A stretch of 19,697 nucleotides of DNA from Candidatus Poseidoniaceae archaeon (GCA_022424925.1 JAKMGM010000038.1:1-19697), one strand, 5' to 3'. Shown: positions 1-7,517, counted from the stretch's first letter. Numbers and translations are program-made. The notes: generated by a model from the letters alone, not told the origin.

Positions 1-1733
1 CCTTCTGGGTAAAAACACGTTTTGTCGAGAATAACTCCATGCGTCGCCCCCTCTGGATTCTCATCACCAACCAAAGGCAGGCATGCCAATACACTCGCAT
101 CAAATTCACGTTGCTGGACATCATCGTAATACAAAGCAACCGTTGATGGAAGTTGGGGGTGATTTGCAACGAGCGGTGGTTGTTCAGATGCTTGCGCGGC
201 TTGTTTTGCCAAACGGGCATGCCGCTCTGCCATTTCGGCAGCAAAACCCGTGCGAACATGCAAATTATTCCACCCTGCATTCTGACCTAAAGCCACGACC
301 ATGTCAGGAGCAAGACCATGAGAATCATTCAGTTGAAACAACGTCTCATCAGGAACTGTGGTTGCATCCTTGGGCACATTTTTGAGTTGTGTGACAATTA
401 CGTTACCGCCCTTACGTATCATTTCGCCGTACCGTTCTTCTTCAAGTCGGAGGATTCCAAGTAAGCCATCGTGGGTTTGTTTCATCGATTGACTCCCGAG
501 ATTTACAGAAATGTGGTGTTGCGCCATATCTGAGAGTGGCACATCAATGCCCAACTCGTCTCGAAGTCTGAGTGTTCTACGAGCCAACATTCTGGCGAGA
601 TAGCCCGCCTTTGAATTGGAAGGCACGAGACCATCACCCAACATATGTGTCAGAGCGTGTAAATGATCTGGAATCGCATATATTTTAGCGAGAGGTTCGG
701 TGATTGCAGTGAACTGTTCAGAAGTAACAGAAATACCCCGTTCCTCAAGCCTTCGCAAAAAGGTGGAGCGCAACTCAACTGCATCAACACCCGGCTCAAT
801 GTTCATGATACCGTTCAATCTGCTCATTTCGCCAAGCAAACCGTCGAGATCAAGTTCTGGCCATTGTGAACTGATGGATGAAAATCCAGCGAGTTCCTTG
901 AGCCAGTCTACAGTTTCCGGATAGATGGCTTCATAGATTGTAGGCGTGCCAGCAGCAGCCCAACAAAAGCGTTCCAAACCATAGCCTGTATCGATAATTT
1001 GCAGTGGCATCTCACGGTAAAGGTCACCCTTCAGTTCGACATCTCCTTCAGGATGCTCCTCAAGATTCATGAACACCAAAGTTGCAAGTTCAAGTCCACC
1101 GACAATAACTTCGACTGCAGCACCAGCATTCCCACCACCACACCACGGATTTTCTACATATGTGATTTCACTGGGCGTGATGCCAAAGGTCTTGGTCATC
1201 AAATTATGACAATACTCAACACATTCTTCCATCCAGTAATACATCTTACCCTCGTTTGGTTTATTGAAGACATGGTGTGCCATCATTTCAAAGGTGGTTA
1301 AGTGCCGACCTGAACGCCCGACAGCATCGACATCGGTCAACCGAATGCATGGTTGAGAAATTGTTAGAGGATTAGCTGGAGGGTCAACTTGGCCTGAGGT
1401 CACATGGGGTTGAAAGTCAGCAATCGATGCAATGGTAAGATGAATGTCATCCCTCCACCGTGCCAAAACAGGATAAGGGTCGATTCTGGTATGCGATATG
1501 TCCTCAAAGAAAGATAAAAATGCTTCTCGCATTGCATCTTTGAGTTCCTTTCCACGCATTGGAAAGCCCTCAATGAGTGGTTTTCCGATGAACGTATATT
1601 CGTCCTCAGAAGTATCGCCGCATGTTGAACGTTCAACATCGGTTGTCCAAAACCACAGGTCAGTGATACGGCATTGTTTACGCACGAAACCTTCGTTATG
1701 GAAAACGGCCAAATCAATTGGTGGTAATCCCAT
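1..1733 (-). CDS. alaS: Alanyl-tRNA synthetase, archaeal type (C-terminal part beyond window)
   Basis: Charges tRNA-Ala with alanine in the cytosol. About 577 codons are open from the start at 1733 to the window edge, without a stop or frameshift. The archaeal class II catalytic core is clear: FVRKQC near residues 16-21, RWRDDIHLTIASIADFQP near 85-100, PPANPLTISQPCIRLTDVD, GRSGRHLTTFEMMAHH, WCGGGNAGAAVEVI and the motif 3-like DTGYGLERFCWAAAGTPT. The reading ends inside the start of the editing region (ILDKTCFYPE); the rest of the editing and C-terminal domains, a few hundred residues in the family, lies outside. Two in-frame ATGs (1742 and 1733) follow GAGGAG. The first touches it, the second lies 9 bases after it, so 1733 is preferred. 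The N-terminal zinc motif keeps only C21 and C38; the partner positions are T24 and E43. Diverges from rtcB. Confidence 0.95.
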   Translation of the reverse strand, partial: MGLPPIDLAVFHNEGFVRKQCRITDLWFWTTDVERSTCGDTSEDEYTFIGKPLIEGFPMRGKELKDAMREAFLSFFEDISHTRIDPYPVLARWRDDIHLTIASIADFQPHVTSGQVDPPANPLTISQPCIRLTDVDAVGRSGRHLTTFEMMAHHVFNKPNEGKMYYWMEECVEYCHNLMTKTFGITPSEITYVENPWCGGGNAGAAVEVIVGGLELATLVFMNLEEHPEGDVELKGDLYREMPLQIIDTGYGLERFCWAAAGTPTIYEAIYPETVDWLKELAGFSSISSQWPELDLDGLLGEMSRLNGIMNIEPGVDAVELRSTFLRRLEERGISVTSEQFTAITEPLAKIYAIPDHLHALTHMLGDGLVPSNSKAGYLARMLARRTLRLRDELGIDVPLSDMAQHHISVNLGSQSMKQTHDGLLGILRLEEERYGEMIRKGGNVIVTQLKNVPKDATTVPDETLFQLNDSHGLAPDMVVALGQNAGWNNLHVRTGFAAEMAERHARLAKQAAQASEQPPLVANHPQLPSTVALYYDDVQQREFDASVLACLPLVGDENPEGATHGVILDKTCFYPE

Positions 1734-1793
1734 AGTACACATCTCCTCAAGGAACAAACCTCCGACTGAGCGCCCCTCCTTGAAACCTATGGC

Positions 1794-1803
1794 TCATTTA
1801 TTG
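1794..1803. promoter_or_regulatory. AT-rich TATA-like element between alaS and rtcB
   Basis: TCATTTATTG lies in the middle of the 114-base divergent spacer. Read on the minus strand it gives CAATAAATGA, about 60-70 bases before the alaS start, allowing a leader that carries GAGGAG. Read on the plus strand it gives TTTATTG, about 45-50 bases before the rtcB start. It is the only clear AT-rich box in the spacer and could serve one or both genes. Position only; no transcript data. Confidence 0.35.
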
Positions 1804-1847
1804 TCACAGGGAACAATCCTCAAAGGGGAACTGCCCGAGCAGGCATC

Positions 1848-3323
1848 ATGCCCGACGACTGGCGTCGACACCTTACATCGCTCGGCGATGGTACAATGCG
1901 CATCAAGGCGCATGGTAAAATGCGGGTCGATGCACGACTGGTCACAAATGAGCAGCACCTCCAATTGCATGCTGATGACAGAGGACCGGAACAACTCATC
2001 AATGCTGCGAGCCTTCCGGGGATCGTTGGCGAGGCATGGGGCATGGCTGATTGGCACTTTGGCTACGGTCTTCCAATCGGAGGCGTTGTGGCCACGGATA
2101 CAGAATACGGTGACCTCGGTGGAGCAATCTCGCCGGGAGGTGTTGGGTTTGACATTAATTGCGGCGTTAGAATGCTGGCCTTGGATGCAACCGCAGATGA
2201 CATACCGAATCTAAAGAAACTGGCAGGACGTATAGCAGGTAGAGTACCTGCTGGTGCATCCGGCAAAGGAGGAGTGAACATCTCTATGCACGAACTCGAG
2301 CTACTCATCCAAGGTGGTGCACCAGCAGCCTGTGAACTCGGCTATGGATTCGATGAAGACCTACGGCACCTCGAATCCGGTGGGCACTTGGAAACGGTAA
2401 ACTCTGATATCTCGCACCGAGCTAAGGAACGAGGTTTGAGAGCACTCGGCACGCTTGGGAGCGGCAATCATTTTCTTGAACTGCAGACGGTTGGAAAAAC
2501 TGTCGATGTTGCCACGGCGGAGCAGTGGGGCTTGTATGAAGGGCAATTGGTAGCGATGATTCATTCTGGTTCAAGAGGCCTGGGGCATCAAGTTTGCAGC
2601 GACCATGTCCGAAAACTCGAGCGGACGTACAAAAAACATGAACAAGGATGGCGAAATGAGGAATGGGGATACGATATTGCTGACCGACAATTGGCAGCAG
2701 CACCCTTCCATTCGACAGAAGGGGAAGCCTATTTCGACGCAATGAACGCTGCGGCAAACTTCGCATTTGCAAACAGAAGTGCTCTTGCTCATCGGTTACG
2801 TCAAGTCCTCAAGTTAGAACTGGGTGTCGATGGCGAGGCACGGACCCTCTATGATGTTGCACACAACATCGCTAAAGTAGAAATCCATGATATCGATGGA
2901 GCACAGTGTACATGTTGCGTGCATCGAAAGGGTGCAACAAGGGCATTCAGTGGTGATAGCAACGGGATTGCGATCAACCACCAATCGAGTGGTCAACCCG
3001 TGCTTATTCCGGGCGATATGGGGACTGGTTCATGGGTCATGGCAGGACCGAGGCAAGGCCAAAACAAAGCGTTCGGTTCATCGTGCCACGGTGCAGGTCG
3101 AGCCCTTTCACGCAGTGAAGCAAAGAAGACTATTGATGGAAAGGCGCTCAAAAAAGAACTTGAGAACCGCGGAATTAGGGTTCATGCATCAACGCCGAAT
3201 GTGCTTTCAGAAGAAGCTCCGGATGCTTACAAAAATGTCGATGATGTAATCCAGCTTACCGAGCAAGCAGGATTAGCAAGGCCTGTCGTCCGTCTTAGTC
3301 CCCTTGCAGTAATCAAGGGTTGA
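1848..3323 (+). CDS. rtcB: RNA-splicing ligase RtcB
   Basis: GTP- and Mn-dependent RNA ligase that joins 2',3'-cyclic phosphate or 3'-phosphate ends to 5'-OH ends. In archaea it seals tRNA exons after intron removal. The protein has 491 residues, the usual family size. Metal-binding and catalytic positions of the family are all present: D102 and C105 in GVGFDINCGVR, H208 in LGSGNHFLE, H239 in MIHSGSRGLGHQ, H339 in YDVAHNIAKVE, and H414 in GSSCHGAGR, the histidine that is guanylylated in characterised RtcB proteins. The start at 1848 is the first ATG of the frame after the AlaRS spacer. No GTG or TTG lies just upstream in frame, and the next ATG (1896) would trim the N-terminus. No archease gene is next to it. 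Its stop is immediately followed by the stop of the convergent small ORF. Confidence 0.97.
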   Translation: MPDDWRRHLTSLGDGTMRIKAHGKMRVDARLVTNEQHLQLHADDRGPEQLINAASLPGIVGEAWGMADWHFGYGLPIGGVVATDTEYGDLGGAISPGGVGFDINCGVRMLALDATADDIPNLKKLAGRIAGRVPAGASGKGGVNISMHELELLIQGGAPAACELGYGFDEDLRHLESGGHLETVNSDISHRAKERGLRALGTLGSGNHFLELQTVGKTVDVATAEQWGLYEGQLVAMIHSGSRGLGHQVCSDHVRKLERTYKKHEQGWRNEEWGYDIADRQLAAAPFHSTEGEAYFDAMNAAANFAFANRSALAHRLRQVLKLELGVDGEARTLYDVAHNIAKVEIHDIDGAQCTCCVHRKGATRAFSGDSNGIAINHQSSGQPVLIPGDMGTGSWVMAGPRQGQNKAFGSSCHGAGRALSRSEAKKTIDGKALKKELENRGIRVHASTPNVLSEEAPDAYKNVDDVIQLTEQAGLARPVVRLSPLAVIKG

Positions 3324-3509
3324 TTACATGCAGTAGTTGTGAGCAGGTTGACCCGGTATGGTCGGTGCAGCACCACTGTGAACACCATCCGGCTCTTCGC
3401 AAATCACACTCAGCAATGTGTTCACGAGGTCTTTCAATTCATCTACTTGGCTTTGGAGATCACGAACTCGCTGCCGCATCTCCATTTTTGATTCTAGCTC
3501 TCGCTCCAT
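3324..3509 (-). CDS. Small coiled-coil protein of unknown function
   Basis: 61 residues. Residues 1-38 form a charged helix with heptad-like spacing of hydrophobics (LQSQVDELKDLVNTLLSVI), which predicts a short parallel coiled coil. Residues 39-61 are proline- and glycine-rich with one cysteine near the end. No signal peptide or membrane helix. I do not recognise the family. Two things argue that it is real. A good TATA box (GCTATAAGG, 3562-3570 on the minus strand) lies about 55-60 bases upstream of the start, and the stop sits exactly next to the rtcB stop with no wasted bases. It may be a dimerising adaptor; nothing in the sequence names its partner. The alternative is a chance ORF. Confidence 0.55.
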   Translation of the reverse strand: MERELESKMEMRQRVRDLQSQVDELKDLVNTLLSVICEEPDGVHSGAAPTIPGQPAHNYCM

Positions 3510-3561
3510 TTTATCCCATCCAGAGAAGTTGCCCTCTCCATTTGTTCATTTGAAAAAATCA

Positions 3562-3570
3562 CCTTATAGC
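3562..3570 (-). promoter_or_regulatory. TATA box upstream of the small coiled-coil gene
   Basis: Read on the minus strand the sequence is GCTATAAGG. Archaeal transcripts usually start about 25 bases downstream, here near 3537-3540, giving a leader of about 30 bases before the ATG at 3509. Confidence 0.45.
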
Positions 3571-3631
3571 CTTTGAGTAAAGTGTCGTGCTGAAAGTAAG
3601 ATTTCTACAGCGATGAACCCACGCGAAGCGG

Positions 3632-3637
3632 TTATAT
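3632..3637 (+). promoter_or_regulatory. TATA box of tRNA-Thr
   Basis: TTATAT lies 27-32 bases before the first base of the mature tRNA-Thr, the standard archaeal box A distance. It is preceded by a purine-rich stretch (GCGAAGCGG) that could act as the TFB recognition element. Confidence 0.6.
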
Positions 3638-3663
3638 TCCACTGGTTAGTCGCCGTCTTTACT

Positions 3664-3738
3664 GCCACCGTGGCTTAGCGGTATAGCACCTCATTGGTAA
3701 TGAGGAGGTCGCGAGTTCAATTCTCGCCGGTGGCTCCA
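3664..3738 (+). tRNA. tRNA-Thr(GGT)
   Basis: The cloverleaf can be folded by hand. The acceptor stem GCCACCG/CGGTGGC pairs fully. The D arm keeps A14, G18-G19 and A21, with one mismatch at 13-22. The anticodon stem CCTCA/TGAGG encloses the loop TTGGTAA, so the anticodon is GGT. The T arm is GCGAG-TTCAATT-CTCGC. The discriminator is T at 3735 and CCA is encoded at 3736-3738. No intron is present. Confidence 0.96.
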
Positions 3739-3812
3739 CACATGCCTACCAAAAGTATGTTTCAACCGTCTGTTTCCCGTTGAACCAATTCAGTTCATCC
3801 AGTAGGAATAAG

Positions 3813-3895
3813 CGCCGAGAGAGAGATTTGAACTCTCGAGTCACGAGGACACGCGATTTCCAGTCGCGCGCAATACCAGGCTATGCGACCTCGGC
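3813..3895 (-). tRNA. tRNA-Ser(GGA)
   Basis: 83 bases with a long variable arm, as expected for a class II serine tRNA. The acceptor stem GCCGAGG/TCTCGGC has one G-U pair. The anticodon stem CGCGA/TCGCG encloses loop CTGGAAA, giving anticodon GGA. The variable region is 14 bases (TGTCCTCGTGACTC), with a GTC/GAC stem. The T arm is GAGAG-TTCAAAT-CTCTC. The discriminator is G at 3813. CCA is not encoded, unlike in the neighbouring tRNA-Thr. No intron is seen. The two tRNA genes converge with about 74 bases between their ends. Confidence 0.96.
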
Positions 3896-3921
3896 TTGTA
3901 GCCCACCGACTTAGCATCGGC

Positions 3922-3929
3922 GTTTAATG
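3922..3929 (-). promoter_or_regulatory. TATA-like box of tRNA-Ser
   Basis: Read on the minus strand the sequence is CATTAAAC, about 27-34 bases before the mature 5' end at 3895. The same AT-rich bases (GTTTAATG on the plus strand) lie upstream of the membrane-protein gene and could also serve it. Confidence 0.45.
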
Positions 3930-4002
3930 CTCACCCTTCGAAGATTTGTCACCAAGACGCCCAATGCGAAAGAACTCAAAGGGGGACCCACTACGGTGTT
4001 GC

Positions 4003-5136
4003 ATGAGCGTAGAGGTCGAGCCTCTCGAATCGGAGCAGGAAGACCATGGTGTTCTTCCGTTTCGATTGAGGGACATTGACCCACTTTTTTCTTTCTCGGG
4101 AATACATCCGCTTGCTCAACCCATTGACACCGTTCAAGCAGAGTTGCGGTTCCAATCGAAATTAGCGCTACATGAATGGGATAAGGAATACTGGATTACC
4201 CTCTCGATTGGATTGTTCGGTTTCATTCTTGGATCTCTTTCAAGCGAATTACTCTCTGGAGGAAACACGCAACAATTTGGTTTCGATGGCCTCACCTCAG
4301 TTCGAGGGTTCGCGTTCTTCCAAATGCTCATATCGCTCATTTGCTGGGGCATTTTTGCAATGCAAGTTTGGCGGCTGTTTCCGGTAATGCGAATCCATGC
4401 GCTTTCACTTCTCGTGCTTTGGAATATTACCATGCTTGCCCAAATTCTATTCCATCAAAACCACATAGATTTCCCAACAGGCTTGGTACTCGGAGATATG
4501 ATGGGTGGGACGCTTGCGATTCTCATTGTGTTGTTCTTCATCTATTATTTTGGCAAGGCCGTTGTGGAAACTCGAGATCTCCATGTCGAAGAATACCATG
4601 TGCACGAAGATGTTCAACTCATGGAACTTGAAATGGCTGAACATTCATTGCGTGGGTGGGGCTTCTTACTTGCCTCGTGGTTTGTTTTGATTTTCGTATC
4701 GACATGGGCCGGGGCCCATTTTGTTTCAGAACGTGGTGGTGAGCGCATTGGTTCACTCTCCCTTCACATGGTGACAGGTCTGCTTTCTCTCCCGCTCTTT
4801 ATGGCACTTGTTTGGTATCCACAGAGGATGCTCGGCACCGGTGTGCAAGTTACAACGAATGCCGCAATTAAGGCGCAACAAGAGATGGGTGGCGTCTTGG
4901 TTGCAACCACAGAGCAAGCATCCCAATGCCCAGACTGTGAAGCACCCGTCCCCGTCCACAGAAACGAGGAAGGTGTGCTGGTGATTCCCTGTCCGAGCGA
5001 AGGTTGTTCGCAAATGAATGAAGTTGGTACTTCATGCTCGTCGTGCCTAGCGCTCACACCGTCACGCTATGACTGCCCACAATGCGGCATCAACGCACCT
5101 GCTCTCGACTTTGTTTCTGATATGGAGGCTTGGTAA
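4003..5136 (+). CDS. Six-helix membrane protein with C-terminal double zinc ribbon, unknown function
   Basis: 377 residues from the ATG at 4003. Upstream in-frame starts at 3964 (ATG) and 3946 (TTG) are possible, adding 13 or 19 residues. Residues below use the 4003 start. An acidic N-terminus of about 60 residues is followed by six predicted membrane helices, near 64-84, 104-126, 133-151, 162-185, 219-241 and 255-271. Between helices four and five is a charged loop rich in Glu and His (VEEYHVHEDVQLMELEM). The C-terminus holds two zinc-ribbon units: CPDC (about 309-312) with the pair in CPSEGC (about 330-335), then CSSC (about 345-348) with CPQC (about 358-361). This resembles a double zinc ribbon on the cytosolic side. 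The family is not recognised. The stop TAA shares its last base with the ATG of the cysteine desulfurase, so the two are probably translated together. Confidence 0.85.
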   Translation: MSVEVEPLESEQEDHGVLPFRLRDIDPLFSFSGIHPLAQPIDTVQAELRFQSKLALHEWDKEYWITLSIGLFGFILGSLSSELLSGGNTQQFGFDGLTSVRGFAFFQMLISLICWGIFAMQVWRLFPVMRIHALSLLVLWNITMLAQILFHQNHIDFPTGLVLGDMMGGTLAILIVLFFIYYFGKAVVETRDLHVEEYHVHEDVQLMELEMAEHSLRGWGFLLASWFVLIFVSTWAGAHFVSERGGERIGSLSLHMVTGLLSLPLFMALVWYPQRMLGTGVQVTTNAAIKAQQEMGGVLVATTEQASQCPDCEAPVPVHRNEEGVLVIPCPSEGCSQMNEVGTSCSSCLALTPSRYDCPQCGINAPALDFVSDMEAW

Positions 5137-6359
5137 TGGACATACAAAAAATACGAGACTGCTTCCCGACTTTGCGAACTGATGAACCACCAGCATACTT
5201 AGACAATGCCTGTGTCACACTAAAACCCGACTCAGTCATTCAAACGATCAATGATTACTATCACCACACTCCTGGATGCGGTGGCAGGGGTGTCCACCGC
5301 TACAGCACGAAAGTGTCTAGAGCAACGAACGATGCTCGTCGAAAACTCCAAACATTCCTGAATGCAGAATCAGCAAACGAAGTCGTATTCACACGAAACG
5401 CAACTCACTCACTGAACCAAGTGGCACACGGCCTGAGTTGGCAGAAGGGAGATGTGGTTTTAACCACAGACCGTGAGCACAATTCGAACCTTGTACCGTG
5501 GCTGCAGTTAGAGCAGGAGCAAGGTATTGAACATCGAGTTGTTCCATCCTTGGAAGACAATACATTCGACATGGAGGGCTTTGAACAAGCCTGCAAAGAT
5601 GCTGGTTCTCGGCTGAAGTTGGTTTCGATGAGTCAAGTCGGAAACCTTGATGGTGTCAAAATCCCAATTCGTGACATTGCCAAAGTTGCACATGACCATG
5701 GGGCGTATGTTTGCGTCGACGGGGCACAATCAACACCGCACATGCGTGTTGACGTTCAGGACTTAGGAATCGATTTCTTGGCCTTTTCAATCCATAAGAT
5801 GTGTGGTCCGTCCGGGATGGGTGGCCTTTGGGGACGGTATGAACTGCTCGATGAACTGCGAACGATTCAATCGGGAGGACAAACAGTCACCGCTTCAACG
5901 TACGACTCTCTCCAGTGGGCAAACCCCCCCGCTCGTTTCGAAGGTGGTCTCGGTAACTTCTCGGGCATGATGGCAACCGGAACGGCGATAGAGTTCTTGT
6001 CTCAATTCAACATGGATGAAGTTCGCGCCCATGAAATCAAACTCAACGAAATAATGTCCAACGGAATCAAAGACCTGCCCGGTGTCAAAATCATTGGTCC
6101 ACACGATGCAAAGTTGCGCAGCGGGATTTGCTCGGTTGTCCTCAAAGAATTGCCCGCGCATGATATTGCAATGCTCCTTGATGAGGCAGCAGGTGTTATG
6201 GTTCGCAGTGGACAACATTGCGTCCATTCGTGGTTCAATGCCCGAGGACATAAAGACGGTTCATTGCGTGCTTCCGCATACATGTACAATACCGAGGACG
6301 AAGCACGCTTGTTCGCTGAAACTTTATCAGAGGCAGTTCATGCATTTTCTGCAGCCTGA
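5136..6359 (+). CDS. Cysteine desulfurase, SufS/CsdA-like (class V aminotransferase fold)
   Basis: PLP enzyme expected to take sulfur from cysteine, giving alanine and an enzyme persulfide for Fe-S cluster or thio-cofactor synthesis. 407 residues from the ATG at 5136; a TTG two codons upstream is less likely. Visible marks: YLDNACVTLKP near 21-31, the FTRNATHSLNQVA cofactor-phosphate region near 85-97, EHNSN with H115 above the PLP ring, the VDGAQ aspartate D195, the Schiff-base lysine K221 in FSIHKMCGPSG, and the sulfur-carrying cysteine C362 in RSGQHCVHSWFN. The start overlaps the upstream stop as TAATG, with GGAG 8 bases before it. No SufBCD, SufU/SufE or IscU gene is in the window, so its sulfur acceptor is unknown. 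The call is firm at fold level; the exact physiological role is inference. Confidence 0.92.
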   Translation: MDIQKIRDCFPTLRTDEPPAYLDNACVTLKPDSVIQTINDYYHHTPGCGGRGVHRYSTKVSRATNDARRKLQTFLNAESANEVVFTRNATHSLNQVAHGLSWQKGDVVLTTDREHNSNLVPWLQLEQEQGIEHRVVPSLEDNTFDMEGFEQACKDAGSRLKLVSMSQVGNLDGVKIPIRDIAKVAHDHGAYVCVDGAQSTPHMRVDVQDLGIDFLAFSIHKMCGPSGMGGLWGRYELLDELRTIQSGGQTVTASTYDSLQWANPPARFEGGLGNFSGMMATGTAIEFLSQFNMDEVRAHEIKLNEIMSNGIKDLPGVKIIGPHDAKLRSGICSVVLKELPAHDIAMLLDEAAGVMVRSGQHCVHSWFNARGHKDGSLRASAYMYNTEDEARLFAETLSEAVHAFSAA

Positions 6360-6368
6360 GGTGATTCT

Positions 6369-7517
6369 ATGCAAGTTTCCGATGATGACAGCAGCGTCTT
6401 TGAAAAAAATTCCGCTGATGAACATCTCATTCAACCAGACACAACCGATGCTGGACTCGACAGCGTACAACGATTTGTTGCTGTGTGTGTCGTCGTGTTA
6501 ATGGCCTGCTCCATGATTTATATCGGTGCAATTCTATTTGGAAATGAAGGTTTTGTCACCTATCGTCCAGGAAACCAAGCATTGGAATCTCAAGAAATTT
6601 ACGCCGAACTTATCGATTTGAACGGCGTCAAATTAACCGGCGAAGGCGTAACGGTTTGCATTGTTGATTCGGGTCTCATGCTGGACCATCCAGACATCGA
6701 GGATGCAAACGTAGTTTTGTGGAAAGATTTTGTCCAAGAACGTTCTTCAGCCTATGACGACCACGGTCACGGCACGAGCATGGCCGGGATCTTGATTGCT
6801 GATGGCTGGATGGAAGGTGTCGCACCAAAGGTCAACCTGCTGGTGGCCAAAGCACTTTCACAAAACGGTTCGGGTGATGATGGGGACGTGGCCGAAGCGA
6901 TTGACTGGTGTGTAACGAACGGTGCTGATGTCATTTCTTTGTCGCTGGGTGGTGCACCGGACATATTACCGTTCAATCTCGGCTCAGGGAGGGGTTCGGA
7001 TGAGGCGGCTTCCGATGCTATTGAGCAGGGCGTTCTCGTCATTGCAGCAGCAGGAAACGACGGTGGAGACGACGACGATGGTGATGTGGCAAGCCCATGC
7101 AGTGAACGTCTTGTCATATGCGTTGGAGGTGCGAAGCAAAACGGAGAACACTGGAGCGGCTCATCGACGGGTGACAACAACGGGAGAGTATTTCCTTTCA
7201 TGCTGCCGCGCGCTGACCCTCACCAAAAACCGGAACTTGTCGCTCCGGCACACAATGTTGCGGTGATAAATTCACAAGGTTCGTGGTCGCTGGTCGACGG
7301 TACAAGCGCCGCTACAGTCTATGTCACAGGCGCTGTTGCTCTTCTCTTGCAGGACAATCCACAACTCGCTGAATCAACTTCATCGACAAACAGTGAGCAG
7401 GTCAAAGAGTGGATTCAGCAATCAGTGCAACCGTACGAAGGTCAATCAGGCCATGACGATGATTATGGCTATGGTCTCTTGAACATCCAAGCATTGCTTG
7501 ACATGGCACAAGCTTGA
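6369..7517 (+). CDS. Membrane-anchored subtilisin-like serine protease (S8)
   Basis: 382 residues. A polar N-terminus of about 33 residues precedes one membrane helix (about 35-57, FVAVCVVVLMACSMIYIGAIL). The catalytic domain follows, probably on the outer face. The triad is intact: D100 in VCIVDSGLMLDHPDI, H134 in DDHGHGTSMAG, and S313 in DGTSAATVYVTGA; the oxyanion asparagine is N230 in AAAGNDGG. An Asp-rich loop (DGGDDDDGDV, about 231-240) follows N230 and could bind calcium. There is no long propeptide between helix and catalytic domain, only about 35 residues, so the usual inhibitor prodomain seems absent or minimal. Starts 9 bases after the desulfurase stop; GAGGTGA overlaps that stop and serves as ribosome binding site. 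Likely the third gene of the same transcript. The substrate is unknown. Confidence 0.93.
   Translation: MQVSDDDSSVFEKNSADEHLIQPDTTDAGLDSVQRFVAVCVVVLMACSMIYIGAILFGNEGFVTYRPGNQALESQEIYAELIDLNGVKLTGEGVTVCIVDSGLMLDHPDIEDANVVLWKDFVQERSSAYDDHGHGTSMAGILIADGWMEGVAPKVNLLVAKALSQNGSGDDGDVAEAIDWCVTNGADVISLSLGGAPDILPFNLGSGRGSDEAASDAIEQGVLVIAAAGNDGGDDDDGDVASPCSERLVICVGGAKQNGEHWSGSSTGDNNGRVFPFMLPRADPHQKPELVAPAHNVAVINSQGSWSLVDGTSAATVYVTGAVALLLQDNPQLAESTSSTNSEQVKEWIQQSVQPYEGQSGHDDDYGYGLLNIQALLDMAQA

Noticed and set aside
1..1733. Suspected frameshift or pseudogene in alaS because no complete ORF is seen
   Set aside because: Reading the minus strand codon by codon gives one continuous frame from 1733 to the edge. 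It is simply cut by the window.
1400..2214. Open frames of 116 aa (minus) and 238 aa (plus) across the alaS/rtcB junction
   Set aside because: They run antisense or out of frame to alaS and rtcB, whose family motifs are unambiguous. Their own translations are rich in Cys, Ser, Arg and Met without domain patterns.
3739..3812. Possible small RNA or terminator between the convergent tRNAs
   Set aside because: No clear hairpin or long T run on either strand. Only short T stretches (TTTC, TTTCCC) are visible.
6369..7517. Subtilase as part of a toxin, bacteriocin or defence system with the neighbouring methyltransferase
   Set aside because: The methyltransferase is on the opposite strand, converging, with no shared transcript. 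No precursor peptide, radical enzyme, transporter or nuclease is nearby.
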